A stretch of 54,272 bases of DNA, from positions 1 through 54,272 of the forward strand of contig JAQWLN010000204.1 of NCBI GenBank assembly GCA_029247265.1, given 5' to 3'. The position numbers were made by a program, and so were the translations under genes. Positions 17,628 to 26,756 of this stretch are shown here, one piece after another (position 1 is the stretch's first letter; the number at the start of each line of letters is the position of its first letter). Under the pieces are notes generated by a model. The model ran no database searches, was not told the DNA's origin, and saw nothing but the letters and a program-made list of their open reading frames with translations. The stretch comes from Fuerstiella sp. Its GTDB lineage: Bacteria > Planctomycetota > Planctomycetia > Planctomycetales > Planctomycetaceae.

Positions 17628-19562
17628 ATGACTTTCTCGACTCGACTTGTTCTGATCTCATCAATCCTGATTCTGAATTTCAATTCGAGCGGCCGTGCCG
17701 ATGTGCCGCTTAACGGTTTGACGGAAGCGGAAAAACGCGGCGGCTGGAAACTTCTATTCGACGGCAGGACAACCGACGGATGGCGCAATTATCGCAAAGA
17801 GAAAATGGGCGCCGGCTGGGCCGTGGCGGATGGTGTGCTGAACCGAGTCGGCAACGGCGCTGGCGACATAGTCACAACAGAACAGTTCGGGAACTTCGAA
17901 TTGTCACTGGAATATCGCATTTCCAAAGGCGGCAACAGCGGCCTGATGTTTCACGTAACGGAAGATCAGCCCGCACCGTGGATGTCGGGACCTGAGGTCC
18001 AGATCCAGGACAACGTGGATGGCCATGATCCTCAGAAAGCGGGCTGGCTTTATCAGTTGTACAAGCCGGTCAAACCCGCCTGGGCCACGAAGTTTGAAAA
18101 CCAGGTCGGGTTCAAGGGCATCGACATGGATGACGCCACTCGCCCGGCAGGTCAGTGGAATCAGCTGTACCTGAGAGTTTCGCCACGGCAATGTGAAGTC
18201 GCCGTAAATGGCGTCAGCTATTACTACTTTCGCAAGGGCGAAAAGGAATGGGACAAACGCGTGGCCGCCAGCAAGTTTGCGGCATTCGCAAACTTCGGTA
18301 AGGCAACAAAGGGGCATATCTGTCTGCAGGACCACGGCAATCCCGTCGCTTTTCGCAACATCAAGATTCGTACGCTGTCCGGTGACGGCAGCGTTGCTGA
18401 CCCGATTGACGGACATTTTCCACTGAAAGGTGCAGTCGCATTTCCGGATCTGAAATGGGAAGGCTTCGAGGGCGTGGACGAGGATGGACGGACCAAAAAC
18501 ATTCGTCCAATGGCTCTGACTCACGCCGGTGATGGCAGCGACCGCCTGTTTGCGGGCACGCAGCGCGGCGCGATTTATGTGTTCCCGAACGATCCTGACG
18601 CAAAACAGGCGAAACTGTTTCTGGACATCCGTGACAGGGTCAACGACTGGAAGAACGACAACGAGGAAGGACTACTGGGCCTTGCGTTTCATCCAAACTA
18701 CGAAAAGAACGGATACCTGTTCGTTTACTATAGTTCCGCCAAAGAACCTCGGGTTTCAATGGTGTCCCGCTTTCAGGCATCCAGCGACAATCCGAACATC
18801 GCCGACCCCGACAGCGAACAGGTTGTCATGAAAATACCGCAGCCGTTTTCAAACCACAACGGTGGGTCGATCGCTTTCGGTCAAGACGGTTATCTGTACA
18901 TCGGTCTGGGTGACGGGGGCGGGCGCAACGATCCACTTCGTCACGGGCAGAACCTGAAGACGTGGATGGGGTCTATTCTGCGGATCGATGTCGATCACAA
19001 GCAGGGTGGCAACAACTATGCGATTCCCGGTGACAACCCCTTTACTGATCGGGAAGGAGCCAAACCTGAAATTTTCGCTTATGGTCTCCGCAATGTGTGG
19101 CGACTGACGGTCGATCGCGGGACCGGCGATATCTGGGCGGCCGACGTGGGACAGGACTTTTGGGAGGAAGTCAACATTGTGCGGTCCGGCGGCAACTACG
19201 GATGGAGCGTTCGCGAAGCCTCGTATCCGTTTAACAACAACCCGGTCGAGTCAAAAGACACACTGGTCGAGCCGGTCTGGGAATACGACCATCAGATCGG
19301 CAAGTCCATAACCGGTGGGTTTGTCTATCGAGGTTCGCGATTGCCCGAACTGCAGGGCTGGTACGTGTATGCGGACTTCATCAGCGGCAGTATTCGAGCT
19401 CTGAAATACGACCACGCCAGCGGCAGGGTGACGCAGAGCATGGGCATCGCATCAACGGGATTACCCGTGCTGGCGTTTGGAGAAGACGAAGCCGGCGAAA
19501 TGTATTACACGCTGGAGACGATCAGCGGCAAGGGAGTATATCGTTTCGACCGCGCACAGTAG
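17628..19562 (+). CDS. DUF1080 domain fused to PQQ-type glucose/sorbosone dehydrogenase
   Basis: A 644-residue exported protein with a signal peptide (residues 1-24). Residues 35-250 form a DUF1080 (3-keto-disaccharide hydrolase-type, concanavalin-like) domain: GWKLLFDGRTTDGWRNY, ISKGGNSGLMFHV, AGQWNQLYLRV and NIKIRTL. Residues 265-644 are a glucose/sorbosone dehydrogenase beta-propeller: GLLGLAFHPNYEKNGYLFVYY, GGSIAFGQDGYLYIGLGDGGG, AYGLRNVWRLTVD and NYGWSVREASYPF. The propeller should oxidise a sugar using PQQ or act as a binding scaffold. The fusion places glycan binding or 3-keto-sugar handling with oxidation in one secreted polypeptide. It ends 15 bases from a convergent gene. Confidence 0.92.
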   Translation: MTFSTRLVLISSILILNFNSSGRADVPLNGLTEAEKRGGWKLLFDGRTTDGWRNYRKEKMGAGWAVADGVLNRVGNGAGDIVTTEQFGNFELSLEYRISKGGNSGLMFHVTEDQPAPWMSGPEVQIQDNVDGHDPQKAGWLYQLYKPVKPAWATKFENQVGFKGIDMDDATRPAGQWNQLYLRVSPRQCEVAVNGVSYYYFRKGEKEWDKRVAASKFAAFANFGKATKGHICLQDHGNPVAFRNIKIRTLSGDGSVADPIDGHFPLKGAVAFPDLKWEGFEGVDEDGRTKNIRPMALTHAGDGSDRLFAGTQRGAIYVFPNDPDAKQAKLFLDIRDRVNDWKNDNEEGLLGLAFHPNYEKNGYLFVYYSSAKEPRVSMVSRFQASSDNPNIADPDSEQVVMKIPQPFSNHNGGSIAFGQDGYLYIGLGDGGGRNDPLRHGQNLKTWMGSILRIDVDHKQGGNNYAIPGDNPFTDREGAKPEIFAYGLRNVWRLTVDRGTGDIWAADVGQDFWEEVNIVRSGGNYGWSVREASYPFNNNPVESKDTLVEPVWEYDHQIGKSITGGFVYRGSRLPELQGWYVYADFISGSIRALKYDHASGRVTQSMGIASTGLPVLAFGEDEAGEMYYTLETISGKGVYRFDRAQ

Positions 19563-19577
19563 GCGGTCTGCGACCGT

Positions 19578-20816
19578 CTATTTGTCGGCGACTGACGGAG
19601 CATCGCTGCTGACGGAAAAGCCAGCCGCCAGCACGGCTTCTGCGACAGCATCGTGCGCAGCTGAGCCGCTGACGGTGACACGACTTTCTGTGAACGAGGC
19701 GTCTGCACGCTCGATTCCGTCCGATGCTTCCAGCATCCGCTCCAGGCGTGCCGCACACCCATCGCAGGTCATACCGTCAACCTGCAACGTTATCGAAATG
19801 TCACCATCCGTCGACACGACACGTCGTTTTCTGACAAAACGAAGCCCGTCGCTGATGGCAAACATGGAAACCATGACAGCCAGCACGACTGCGCAGACAA
19901 TTCGCCACCATGCCACGTGGTCGTGCACGTGATGCAGCGTTACCGACGTGTCGATAACGTGATTAAAAGCCAGTCCGGCAGTCACACTGCCAATTACAAT
20001 CGTTGTGAGATAAACGCTCAGCGATCTGGGACCCAGAGTGCGATATACGGCACCCAGGGTTGCAACATTCGTTGCGGGCCCTGCCATCAAAAAGACCAGG
20101 GCCGCGCCCGGGGGCAGGCCACTATCGACAAGAGCAGCTGCGATCGGCACCGAAGCGGTGGCGCAAACATACAGCGGCAAAGAAATAAGCAGCGTGACAA
20201 GCAGCGCCGAAAGCCCTGTGAGTGCACCAACATCCGCAAACGCATTCGGCGGAACAACCCTGGTAATGACGGCCGAAACAACAACGCCAACAAACAGCCA
20301 GCCCCAGATCGATCGCACAATGTCGATCGTCTGGTCCAGAAAAGCATGAGGTTTGGATATCGTGGCAGGTGACCTGGAATGGAGCCCCTCAGGATTTGCG
20401 GCTGTCGAGTGTGCCAACTGCTCGTCGGCCACTTCACCGATGTTCGTAACAAGCCCACCAACAAGCCCGGTCACAAGTGCCACCACCACTTTGAGCAGGG
20501 CAAATGGCCAGCCCAGGAATGAGACACTGACCAGGATTGAATCGACGCCGGTTTGCGGTGTGCTGATCAGGAATCCGACGGACGCTCCCCGGCTGGCTCC
20601 TTCGCTTCGCAGCCCAAGACCCACCGGAATCACGCCACACGAGCACAACGGCAAGGGTATGCCGACCAACACAGCTTTAGCAACGCCCATACGACCGGAA
20701 AGATGTCGGTGCAGCCAGCCCGTGGGAACAACGACGTGCATCAAACCCGCAACGACAGCGCCCAACAGCAGCCACGGTGCAAGTTCCAGCCAGATACTCC
20801 AGATCGCATCAACCAT
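19578..20816 (-). CDS. SO_0444-family Cu/Zn efflux permease with C-terminal HMA domain
   Basis: A 412-residue membrane protein. Helices from residue 10 onward carry PLPLCSCGVIPVG (Cys58 and Cys60), the hallmark of the ArsP/DUF318 permease family, and a repeat-like second half with GLPPGAALVFLMAGPATNVATLG. After the last helix (about residue 320) comes a heavy-metal-associated domain with MTCDGC (Cys351 and Cys354). The SO_0444 family is described as Cu/Zn efflux transporters, with the HMA domain able to deliver the metal. The gene begins 25 bases after the stop of the potassium-channel-like gene, so the two probably share a transcript. Confidence 0.9.
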   Translation of the reverse strand: MVDAIWSIWLELAPWLLLGAVVAGLMHVVVPTGWLHRHLSGRMGVAKAVLVGIPLPLCSCGVIPVGLGLRSEGASRGASVGFLISTPQTGVDSILVSVSFLGWPFALLKVVVALVTGLVGGLVTNIGEVADEQLAHSTAANPEGLHSRSPATISKPHAFLDQTIDIVRSIWGWLFVGVVVSAVITRVVPPNAFADVGALTGLSALLVTLLISLPLYVCATASVPIAAALVDSGLPPGAALVFLMAGPATNVATLGAVYRTLGPRSLSVYLTTIVIGSVTAGLAFNHVIDTSVTLHHVHDHVAWWRIVCAVVLAVMVSMFAISDGLRFVRKRRVVSTDGDISITLQVDGMTCDGCAARLERMLEASDGIERADASFTESRVTVSGSAAHDAVAEAVLAAGFSVSSDAPSVADK

Positions 20817-20841
20817 GATGGTGCGCTCTTACGTTTGCTGA

Positions 20842-21834
20842 CTATGCGGTCGGTTCCATCAGCTCGGTCAACTTTCCCAGGTTTTCGGAACTTCCGAACG
20901 CAAACAGGTTGTCGCCGGAATGAATCCGCAAATCACCAGGCGGAGGAAAGAATTTTTCTCCCGTCTCCCGACATACTCCCAGCAACATGATGCCCTCTTC
21001 CCGGAGGTTCGTTTCCTTCAATTGATGTTCAATCAGCGGAGAGTTCTGTGGTACATGCACATCAGCAATCTCCCAGTCGACGCCTTCACTCTCAGCCACT
21101 TCAACGAAGTTTTCAATACTCGGCGACAGCATAAAACGAGCCATGCGGATTGCTCCGGACGACAACGGATTAATGACTCGTGTGGCACCCGCCTGATGCA
21201 TTTTCTGAGCTGCCCGGTCATCACTTGCCCGTGCGACGATCGGCAGGTCGGTGGAAAGCAGCCGGGATGACAGTACGACGTACAGGTTGTCAGCGTCCGT
21301 CGACAACACCGTTGTCAGGGCGCGCGCACGAGCGATGCCTGCTTCCTGAAGGATATCATCCTGAGTTGCATCACCTTTCAGAAACAGCCATTCGTCGCTG
21401 CGCATTTCCGGCGTGAACAGTTCATCGTTTTCATCAATGATGACAAATGGTTGATTACGCTGGTGCAGATAATTGCACAGTTCGCGACCCATTCGCCCGT
21501 AACCACACACAATGAAGTGACCCTCCAGTTTGTTGATCCGTCTTTCCATTCGACGTCGCTCCAGAAGTACTCGAAGATCTGCGTTGACAAGAATTTGTCC
21601 GAACTGAATTGCACTGTACGCGAACACTCCCAGTCCGCTTGCAAGATACGCAATGATGAAAATCATCGTTGCGTCGTCCAGTGGCTGCGGTTCCTGGGAA
21701 CCCACAGTCGCAAGCAGAATGAATGCCTGATAAAAACTGTGAAGAATTCCCTGTCCAGTCAGAAGATGTAATCCGACGGTGCCACACAGCAGTATGGTCA
21801 GGACCAGAAACGGTATCTGAAAAAGACTTCTCAT
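20842..21834 (-). CDS. Two-helix ion channel with TrkA-N/TrkA-C domains, atypical filter
   Basis: A 330-residue protein laid out as a potassium channel. Residues 5-28 and 58-80 are the two membrane helices, with a pore loop at 33-52. Residues 105-225 form an RCK/TrkA-N domain (HFIVCGYGRMGRELCNYL, with the GYGRMG nucleotide loop, and FVIIDENDE), and residues 245-325 a TrkA-C domain (NSPLIEHQLKETNLREEGI). The expected filter T-V-G-Y/F-G is replaced by T43-V-G-S-Q-E-P, so ion selectivity is uncertain. The first gene of a likely two-gene unit with the metal permease. Confidence 0.86.
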   Translation of the reverse strand: MRSLFQIPFLVLTILLCGTVGLHLLTGQGILHSFYQAFILLATVGSQEPQPLDDATMIFIIAYLASGLGVFAYSAIQFGQILVNADLRVLLERRRMERRINKLEGHFIVCGYGRMGRELCNYLHQRNQPFVIIDENDELFTPEMRSDEWLFLKGDATQDDILQEAGIARARALTTVLSTDADNLYVVLSSRLLSTDLPIVARASDDRAAQKMHQAGATRVINPLSSGAIRMARFMLSPSIENFVEVAESEGVDWEIADVHVPQNSPLIEHQLKETNLREEGIMLLGVCRETGEKFFPPPGDLRIHSGDNLFAFGSSENLGKLTELMEPTA

Positions 21835-21976
21835 CCTGAAATCACCGCGTACCCGCCTATCCCGACAACCTTTTCATTCCGTTGTGCCACGGCAACCATA
21901 GAACGTTTGCGGCGGCAAGTCGAGACTGGTTACCCGTTCCGCATCTTTTTGAAGCATGCGCGGGAATCCGGGGCGC

Positions 21977-22938
21977 CTAACGAGAATCCGCGGGCAGTGA
22001 GGCGACTGACTTCGGCGTGACAGGTGTGTCGTACAGGTCCGGGCGGCGTTGACGGAAATTACGACTGTTGTGTCGCGTCTGGCGAATCCGCTTCAGATTG
22101 ATCGTTGCCGAGATATATGATTCCGTCTTGTCCGGGCAGCGAGCGGCAATACGAACGGGCCAGTCGCCGATCATGGTACCACTTCCATACGCCTGATTGG
22201 CGGCAATCATTCCCACGTGACTCTGAAACATGGTCGTCTTCATGATGAAGTCTTCCACGGACCCACCGCGGCCATTGATCCAGACGATCAGCTCGGCGCC
22301 CTTGAGTGACAGCACACGCGGCGATTCGAGAAACCACCCGTCGTAGCACGTCATGATTCCGATCGTTCCGAAATCAAGTTTGAAGACCGGCAGATCTGTG
22401 CCCGCTTCCATGATCCACTCCGGATCGTTCCTGATCATCCAGTCCCAAGTCTTACCCGCTGGAGGCCTGGCCCACGGAGGCTCACCATCAAAATGATCGA
22501 TGGCTCCGTGAGTCTTGTGATAGCGTCCGGAAATCTTTCCACTGCGATCGAACAGAAGTGCCGTGTTCGCAAACGTGCCATCTTTATATTCCTCCCAACA
22601 GCCTACGATGACGTAAATGCGATTGGCAGCCGCCGCGGCTGCGATTCTCTTTGTGTCGGGCCCGGTACCGGAATATGTCCCAGCACGTATTCCGGAAACA
22701 CGACCAGCTGAGCGCCGTCTTTCCCGGCTCGGTCGATGTAAGGAAGCAAGTCCGCCGTCGGGTCGTATTCCGGCCGAGGGACGTCGCCCTTATCGTATCC
22801 GCTGATCTGAACAGCAGCCACTTTGACAACATCGCGATTCAGCTTCTGCTGCTCCTGTCCGTGGCCGGGACTTACCCAGACGAGCATTAAAGTGATGCAG
22901 AAGAAAACAATGTGCGACGTATGAGATTGCTGATTCAT
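21977..22938 (-). pseudogene. Carbon-nitrogen hydrolase (nitrilase family), one-base frameshift
   Basis: A signal-peptide protein (VFFCITLMLVWVSPGHG) of the nitrilase superfamily split over two frames. The first frame carries VVFPEYVLGHIPVPGP (catalytic Glu) and then runs out of frame near 22660. The other frame continues seamlessly as DTKRIAAAAAANRIY, GRYHKTHGAID (catalytic Lys) and GIMTCYDGWF (nucleophile Cys) to the stop at 21977. The span is 962 bases; one extra base would give a clean 320-codon gene. All three catalytic residues survive, so this is either a fresh mutation or a base-calling error at the GGGCCC run. The ATG at 22938 has GGAG about nine bases upstream. Confidence 0.82.
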
Positions 22939-23361
22939 GACTTCGCTCCGAAATGTCTGTTGATCCGGGGAATCGGCCTGAACGCACATCCGCCGACCTT
23001 ACACGCTAAGCAAACGCAGGCTTCCCGGACTGCAGTCGATTCGCGAAGCTCATGACTCAGGTATGATCCGGGGGCCACACAGTATGCAGGATGGCGCCAT
23101 GTTTGGACAGCAAACCGAACGGCTATCGCCCCAATGACGTTCGTCTTGTCCTGCGACCAGACCAGAAGTCTGGCGCCGGCATGCCGATGTCGGCTGTGGG
23201 AAGCAACAAAAGAAATCGGGCGAGTCATCAGCGGGATTGATGACTCGCCCGACAGAAACGCTGGCATTCACAGAAGAGCAGCTTTGACCAAGGAGGAGAG
23301 AACCAAAGCTGCAGCTCTTTAACTGCGGGTCATGAGTGACTCGTGGCCCTCTGTGACGGAA
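22939..23361. other. Intergenic region with two hairpins
   Basis: About 420 bases between two minus-strand genes. It contains the terminator listed at 23216-23252 and a second hairpin, GCAGCTTTG (23278-23286) with CAAAGCTGC (23304-23312). The remaining ~270 bases should hold the promoter of the carbon-nitrogen hydrolase gene. Short open frames here have no recognisable features. Confidence 0.4.
23216..23252 (-). terminator. Intrinsic terminator downstream of the peptidase MA-like gene
   Basis: A 15-bp perfect stem (TCGGGCGAGTCATCA at 23216-23230 with its complement at 23238-23252) and a seven-base loop. On the minus strand it is followed by TTTCTTTTGTTG, a U-rich tail. It lies about 110 bases past the stop of the minus-strand gene ending at 23362. 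Confidence 0.72.
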
Positions 23362-24756
23362 TCAGAACAATTCCTTCTGCCCTGGGAAACCGGCCCATTG
23401 CGGGATGGATCCGGTGACCGCCCTGCGTTCCTGAGAAAGGTGCTTTCGTTGAAAAGTGTTGTTGGCGCTATTTTCATTTTGGCTCAGCTGCGTCGCTTCA
23501 AATCCCGCGCGAACCGAGGGGGACGAGTTCCCATCACTGTTGATCAGCTCAGCGGGAACCTGAATATTTTCGGCTGACCATGGTTGTTGTGAAGATCGCG
23601 ACGTTCGAGTCGCCTTTATTCGCCGCGGCGTCGGTGCTTCGAAGTTTGCTGCTCCGAATCGGGATTCAACGGCTGCGGCCACTCCGGTACCGGAAGCCCT
23701 AGCAGCAGAATTCCGAAATTCATTTTTCGCGACGACGGCCGTCAGCTGTGTTGGACGACTGCTGCTTTTCTTCCCCAGCCACAGTGGAGTATTCGGCGCT
23801 GCACCGTTTCGAGGTACTGTTCGTCCAGCGACAGTCACACTTTCACGCGTCAAATTTATTGTCGCTGATTTCGCATCCGGACTCTGAAGCCGGACAGTTG
23901 TATTCGATGAGTATTCGTCCAGTATGGCCGGCCGAACAATGCCCTGACCTCGAAAACTGTTTTCTTCATTGACTGTACCGGCGTCGGCAAGCATCTGGCC
24001 TTTCGGCAATCTGAGTTTGGGCATCCCGGCCATGACCCAGCCCTGCCAGTTCTTCTGCAGTGAATCGACGCCGCCATGGTGGTAGTTCGACTTGATTGCT
24101 TCGGTCCACCCCATGCGTTCGCCGTCCACCAGGAACTTCAGATACTTCCCACGTCCCCCCTGCTGCACCAGAAAGTCGACCAGGGCATATCCTTCTGCAT
24201 ACAGGATCAGCATCGGTCGGTAGCCCCTGGGATACTCTTTCATCGTCAGCAGATTACGAAGACTGATGAATTCCCGGTCGCTGTCGATGACCTGATTCAG
24301 CAAACTCAATTGCTTCATCTGTTCGGAACGATCTTCAAACAGAGTGGCCGCGCCTTCGTCTGCCCAGCGTGGCAAAGGTCGTCGAAAATGACTGGCGAAA
24401 ATCGTGTGGTTCACTTCATGCGGCAGTACGGAGTCCAGGATACGTTCCATCGATCCCTGCACGTACATGTTCCAATTAATGACTTCAGTGCCCACAAATT
24501 GAAACGTGGTTTGACCACCGGCACCAAGTGCACCGGGACGAACTCGCAGCTTGCACGGGCGGTGCCAGTTCGGCAGCGCTTCACCCAGCCAGAATGTCGC
24601 AAGGTCCCGCCGATAGGTCTCAGCAGCTTTGCCGACCTGTTCAGCAATGGCGGCCGTCGGAGCGGTCACGACGAAATTGCGAGTCTGAAACGTAGCGCCC
24701 GTCGATACGAACAGCGACAACACGATCAAACTGAATCGGAGAATTGGAGCTTCCAT
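23362..24756 (-). CDS. Exported peptidase MA-like metalloprotease
   Basis: A 464-residue protein with a signal peptide (residues 4-22). The zinc site is His113-Glu-Val-Asn-His117 (LPHEVNHTIF), with the downstream WADEGAA supplying Glu134 as third ligand; this HExxH plus W-x-DEG layout is that of the peptidase MA / gluzincin-like family. Residues 145-245 are helical and TPR-like. From about residue 270 on, the chain is Ser/Thr/Ala-rich and low in structure, with no homology seen. Substrate unknown. The gene is divergent from the small membrane protein gene at 25192 and is followed by two hairpins. Confidence 0.82.
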   Translation of the reverse strand: MEAPILRFSLIVLSLFVSTGATFQTRNFVVTAPTAAIAEQVGKAAETYRRDLATFWLGEALPNWHRPCKLRVRPGALGAGGQTTFQFVGTEVINWNMYVQGSMERILDSVLPHEVNHTIFASHFRRPLPRWADEGAATLFEDRSEQMKQLSLLNQVIDSDREFISLRNLLTMKEYPRGYRPMLILYAEGYALVDFLVQQGGRGKYLKFLVDGERMGWTEAIKSNYHHGGVDSLQKNWQGWVMAGMPKLRLPKGQMLADAGTVNEENSFRGQGIVRPAILDEYSSNTTVRLQSPDAKSATINLTRESVTVAGRTVPRNGAAPNTPLWLGKKSSSRPTQLTAVVAKNEFRNSAARASGTGVAAAVESRFGAANFEAPTPRRIKATRTSRSSQQPWSAENIQVPAELINSDGNSSPSVRAGFEATQLSQNENSANNTFQRKHLSQERRAVTGSIPQWAGFPGQKELF

Positions 24757-25191
24757 GCTCGCCCTATGCGGAGGTCATTAGATTTCAGTCTGCCCGAAAA
24801 TTCAGATCACCGGCAGACGGTCAAACACCGGCGAATCCTTTCCCAGTGACGGAACTATTCAGCAGCAAATGCCGAACCAGTTGGTCGTAACACCCGCCGG
24901 AATATGCAAATCCGTGCGCAATCCATTTCTTTCAAACGACTTACAGTTTGTGCAAACCCCTGCTGCCGCGACGGTACCGGCATGACTTCGGGCAAATCTT
25001 GCAGTTGTTACAAAGCATACGGCAGAATTGTCGTTTCTACAGCTGCGAACGGGACAGGAATCTGCCCGTCAGGCGGTCTGGACACACTACGCTCCAATTG
25101 CTGGCCAGCAACTGCAGTTCCCGACGACGTTTAAAGTAGGCACGGTAGATGGTTTTCGCGCCAATCGACGCGTTACACGGACCCACCTGAA
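24757..25191. other. Divergent intergenic region with a 14-bp palindrome
   Basis: About 435 bases between divergent genes. TTGCTGGCCAGCAA at 25098-25111 is a perfect palindrome some 80 bases before the plus-strand start and could be a dimer-binding operator. Open frames in this stretch (for instance 24904-25134) show Cys-rich, family-less peptides and are not called. Confidence 0.4.
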
Positions 25192-25593
25192 ATGATTCTC
25201 ACACCGATTTTTCTTGCGCTATTTGCTGGCTGGATGCTGTGGGGCTGGACGGTCGGTGAATCCAAAAACGTCAAGTGGCTGCGGCGCTGCTGCGCACCGG
25301 TTTTTGTTATCACGGTCATGTTCATGTCCGCGGGAGCTGGCGCGTACATCACCCGAACTGTTATCCGCAACTCCGTGCAAGACGACATCACGACTCTTCT
25401 GAAAACGATTGAAACAAACATACGCACAGGTACGGCAGATAAAGTCCTCGCCGAAATCGAGGCGATGGACCACAGCGACGATCCAGACGGGGACGCATAT
25501 GACGTACTCGACGAGGTCACTCAAATGACAGACAACCTGTCAGGCAAATCAGAGGACGTGGCCGAAGGCCCCCGTCCCCTCGAGCTATACTGA
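25192..25593 (+). CDS. Small two-helix membrane protein, unknown
   Basis: A 133-residue protein without a recognised family. Two hydrophobic helices are clear: residues 2-20 (ILTPIFLALFAGWMLWGW) and 35-58 (APVFVITVMFMSAGAGAYI). The remaining 75 residues are charged and predicted helical (LLKTIETNIRTGTADKVLAEIEAMD), probably cytoplasmic or periplasmic. No ribosome site of note precedes the ATG. It ends 15 bases from the convergent unknown protein gene at 25609. Confidence 0.66.
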   Translation: MILTPIFLALFAGWMLWGWTVGESKNVKWLRRCCAPVFVITVMFMSAGAGAYITRTVIRNSVQDDITTLLKTIETNIRTGTADKVLAEIEAMDHSDDPDGDAYDVLDEVTQMTDNLSGKSEDVAEGPRPLELY

Positions 25594-25608
25594 ACATCGC
25601 GCGAGAAC

Positions 25609-26526
25609 TTACTGAGCTTTGGTAAAACTCAGGACGGCAGTATTCTTCGGTGCGAATCGAAATTCTTTTTCAGAGACCCTCGTCAGTTTTCCAGCCAATC
25701 GCACTCCATCGCTGCCTGCCAGCGTCAAAGAGCCGTTGCTGATCGTGAACTTTCCGGATGTCCGGGTCTGTTTGCCGCTGTTGACGTACACCAGGTTAAA
25801 GGTTCCATCGGCCTTAAACGCCACCGCAAATGCTTCGGTGTATGATCGAGTGGCGGACCAGGTGCCACTAAGAGATTTCTCTGAACCACCGTCCGTCGAA
25901 GCACTCGGCACATTCGGTGCTTTGGGCTCGGCAGGGCTGGATTCTTCAGTAGTGGTACTCGTATCAGCGACAACCCAAACGGCCGACGTCTCTTTTGCCA
26001 GTATCGCCAGTCGATTGATTTCATCGCGAAGCTGCTGGCCGGTCAGACGATTTCCGCTCATGAACGCAGACAGTTCGGTACGTTGACGCTGTGCACTGTA
26101 TGCGAACTGAGCGGGAGCATGTTTCTGACTAGCCGACATCAGTTTCAGCAAGGTTGAGGTCGACAGCAGTTTTTCGTCTTTGATGACGCTTAGTCCCAGA
26201 CGTATTCCAATACTCTTCTCATCTTCCGAAATCGTGACAAGCACGGGAAAGATCCATGGATCCAGCTGTTTGGTCGTAGTGGCAGAACGGTTGCCAGCGC
26301 CCCTGGCCTCAAAACCAACAGACTTCAGCACGTCGTGCAGAGTTTCCGCATTGGTGATTGGCGTGAGACGCGATTTGCTGGTCTTGGTGGCGTTGTCGGA
26401 ATCGACGGCGCTGTCAAAGACCGAATTCGTTCGAACGTCAGAGAATAGATCATTGTCGTCAGCAACGGCCAGGGTCGTTGCTGTCATGATCAAGGCAAAG
26501 GCAATCTTGTTTGATGGACGAAACAT
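25609..26526 (-). CDS. Exported protein with C-terminal lipocalin-like strand domain, unknown
   Basis: A 305-residue protein. Residues 5-22 are a signal peptide (KIAFALIMTATTLAVA). Residues 50-180 resemble the YbjN/secretion-chaperone-like fold (LHDVLKSVGFEARG ... FPVLVTISEDEKSIGIRLGL), and residues 225-305 form a beta-rich module (GTWSATRSYTEAFAVAFKADGTFNLVYV) like those that detect or bind small hydrophobic ligands. Both assignments are by pattern only. A proline/serine-rich linker (EESSPAEPKAPNVPSAS) separates them. The ATG at 26526 is chosen because AGGTG lies eight bases upstream and the signal peptide follows at once. Confidence 0.66.
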   Translation of the reverse strand: MFRPSNKIAFALIMTATTLAVADDNDLFSDVRTNSVFDSAVDSDNATKTSKSRLTPITNAETLHDVLKSVGFEARGAGNRSATTTKQLDPWIFPVLVTISEDEKSIGIRLGLSVIKDEKLLSTSTLLKLMSASQKHAPAQFAYSAQRQRTELSAFMSGNRLTGQQLRDEINRLAILAKETSAVWVVADTSTTTEESSPAEPKAPNVPSASTDGGSEKSLSGTWSATRSYTEAFAVAFKADGTFNLVYVNSGKQTRTSGKFTISNGSLTLAGSDGVRLAGKLTRVSEKEFRFAPKNTAVLSFTKAQ

Positions 26527-26756
26527 GGCAACACCTGTTATTGCGAAGTGCATTGGCAGCCCTGAAGTCGTTTTGACCAGGGACCTACTAACCAAAGCGT
26601 TGCGAGACGCATGATGTTACATTCGTGGCCGGATTTTCAGCCGTTTCGCTGAAAACCCTGCAATTTACAGCCTCAAACCTGATGCCTCGGGGATGTGGTA
26701 TCCAGACGGACACTGATTCCTCGACGCCCAATACGTGCCCCAAGCGGCAAAACGAT

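Noticed and set aside
23134-23322. 62-codon plus-strand open frame
   Set aside because: It runs through the intrinsic terminator hairpin at 23216-23252, so coding is unlikely.
24904-25134. 76-codon Cys-rich open frame in an intergenic gap
   Set aside because: No ribosome site, no homology and overlapping frames of similar length make chance more likely.
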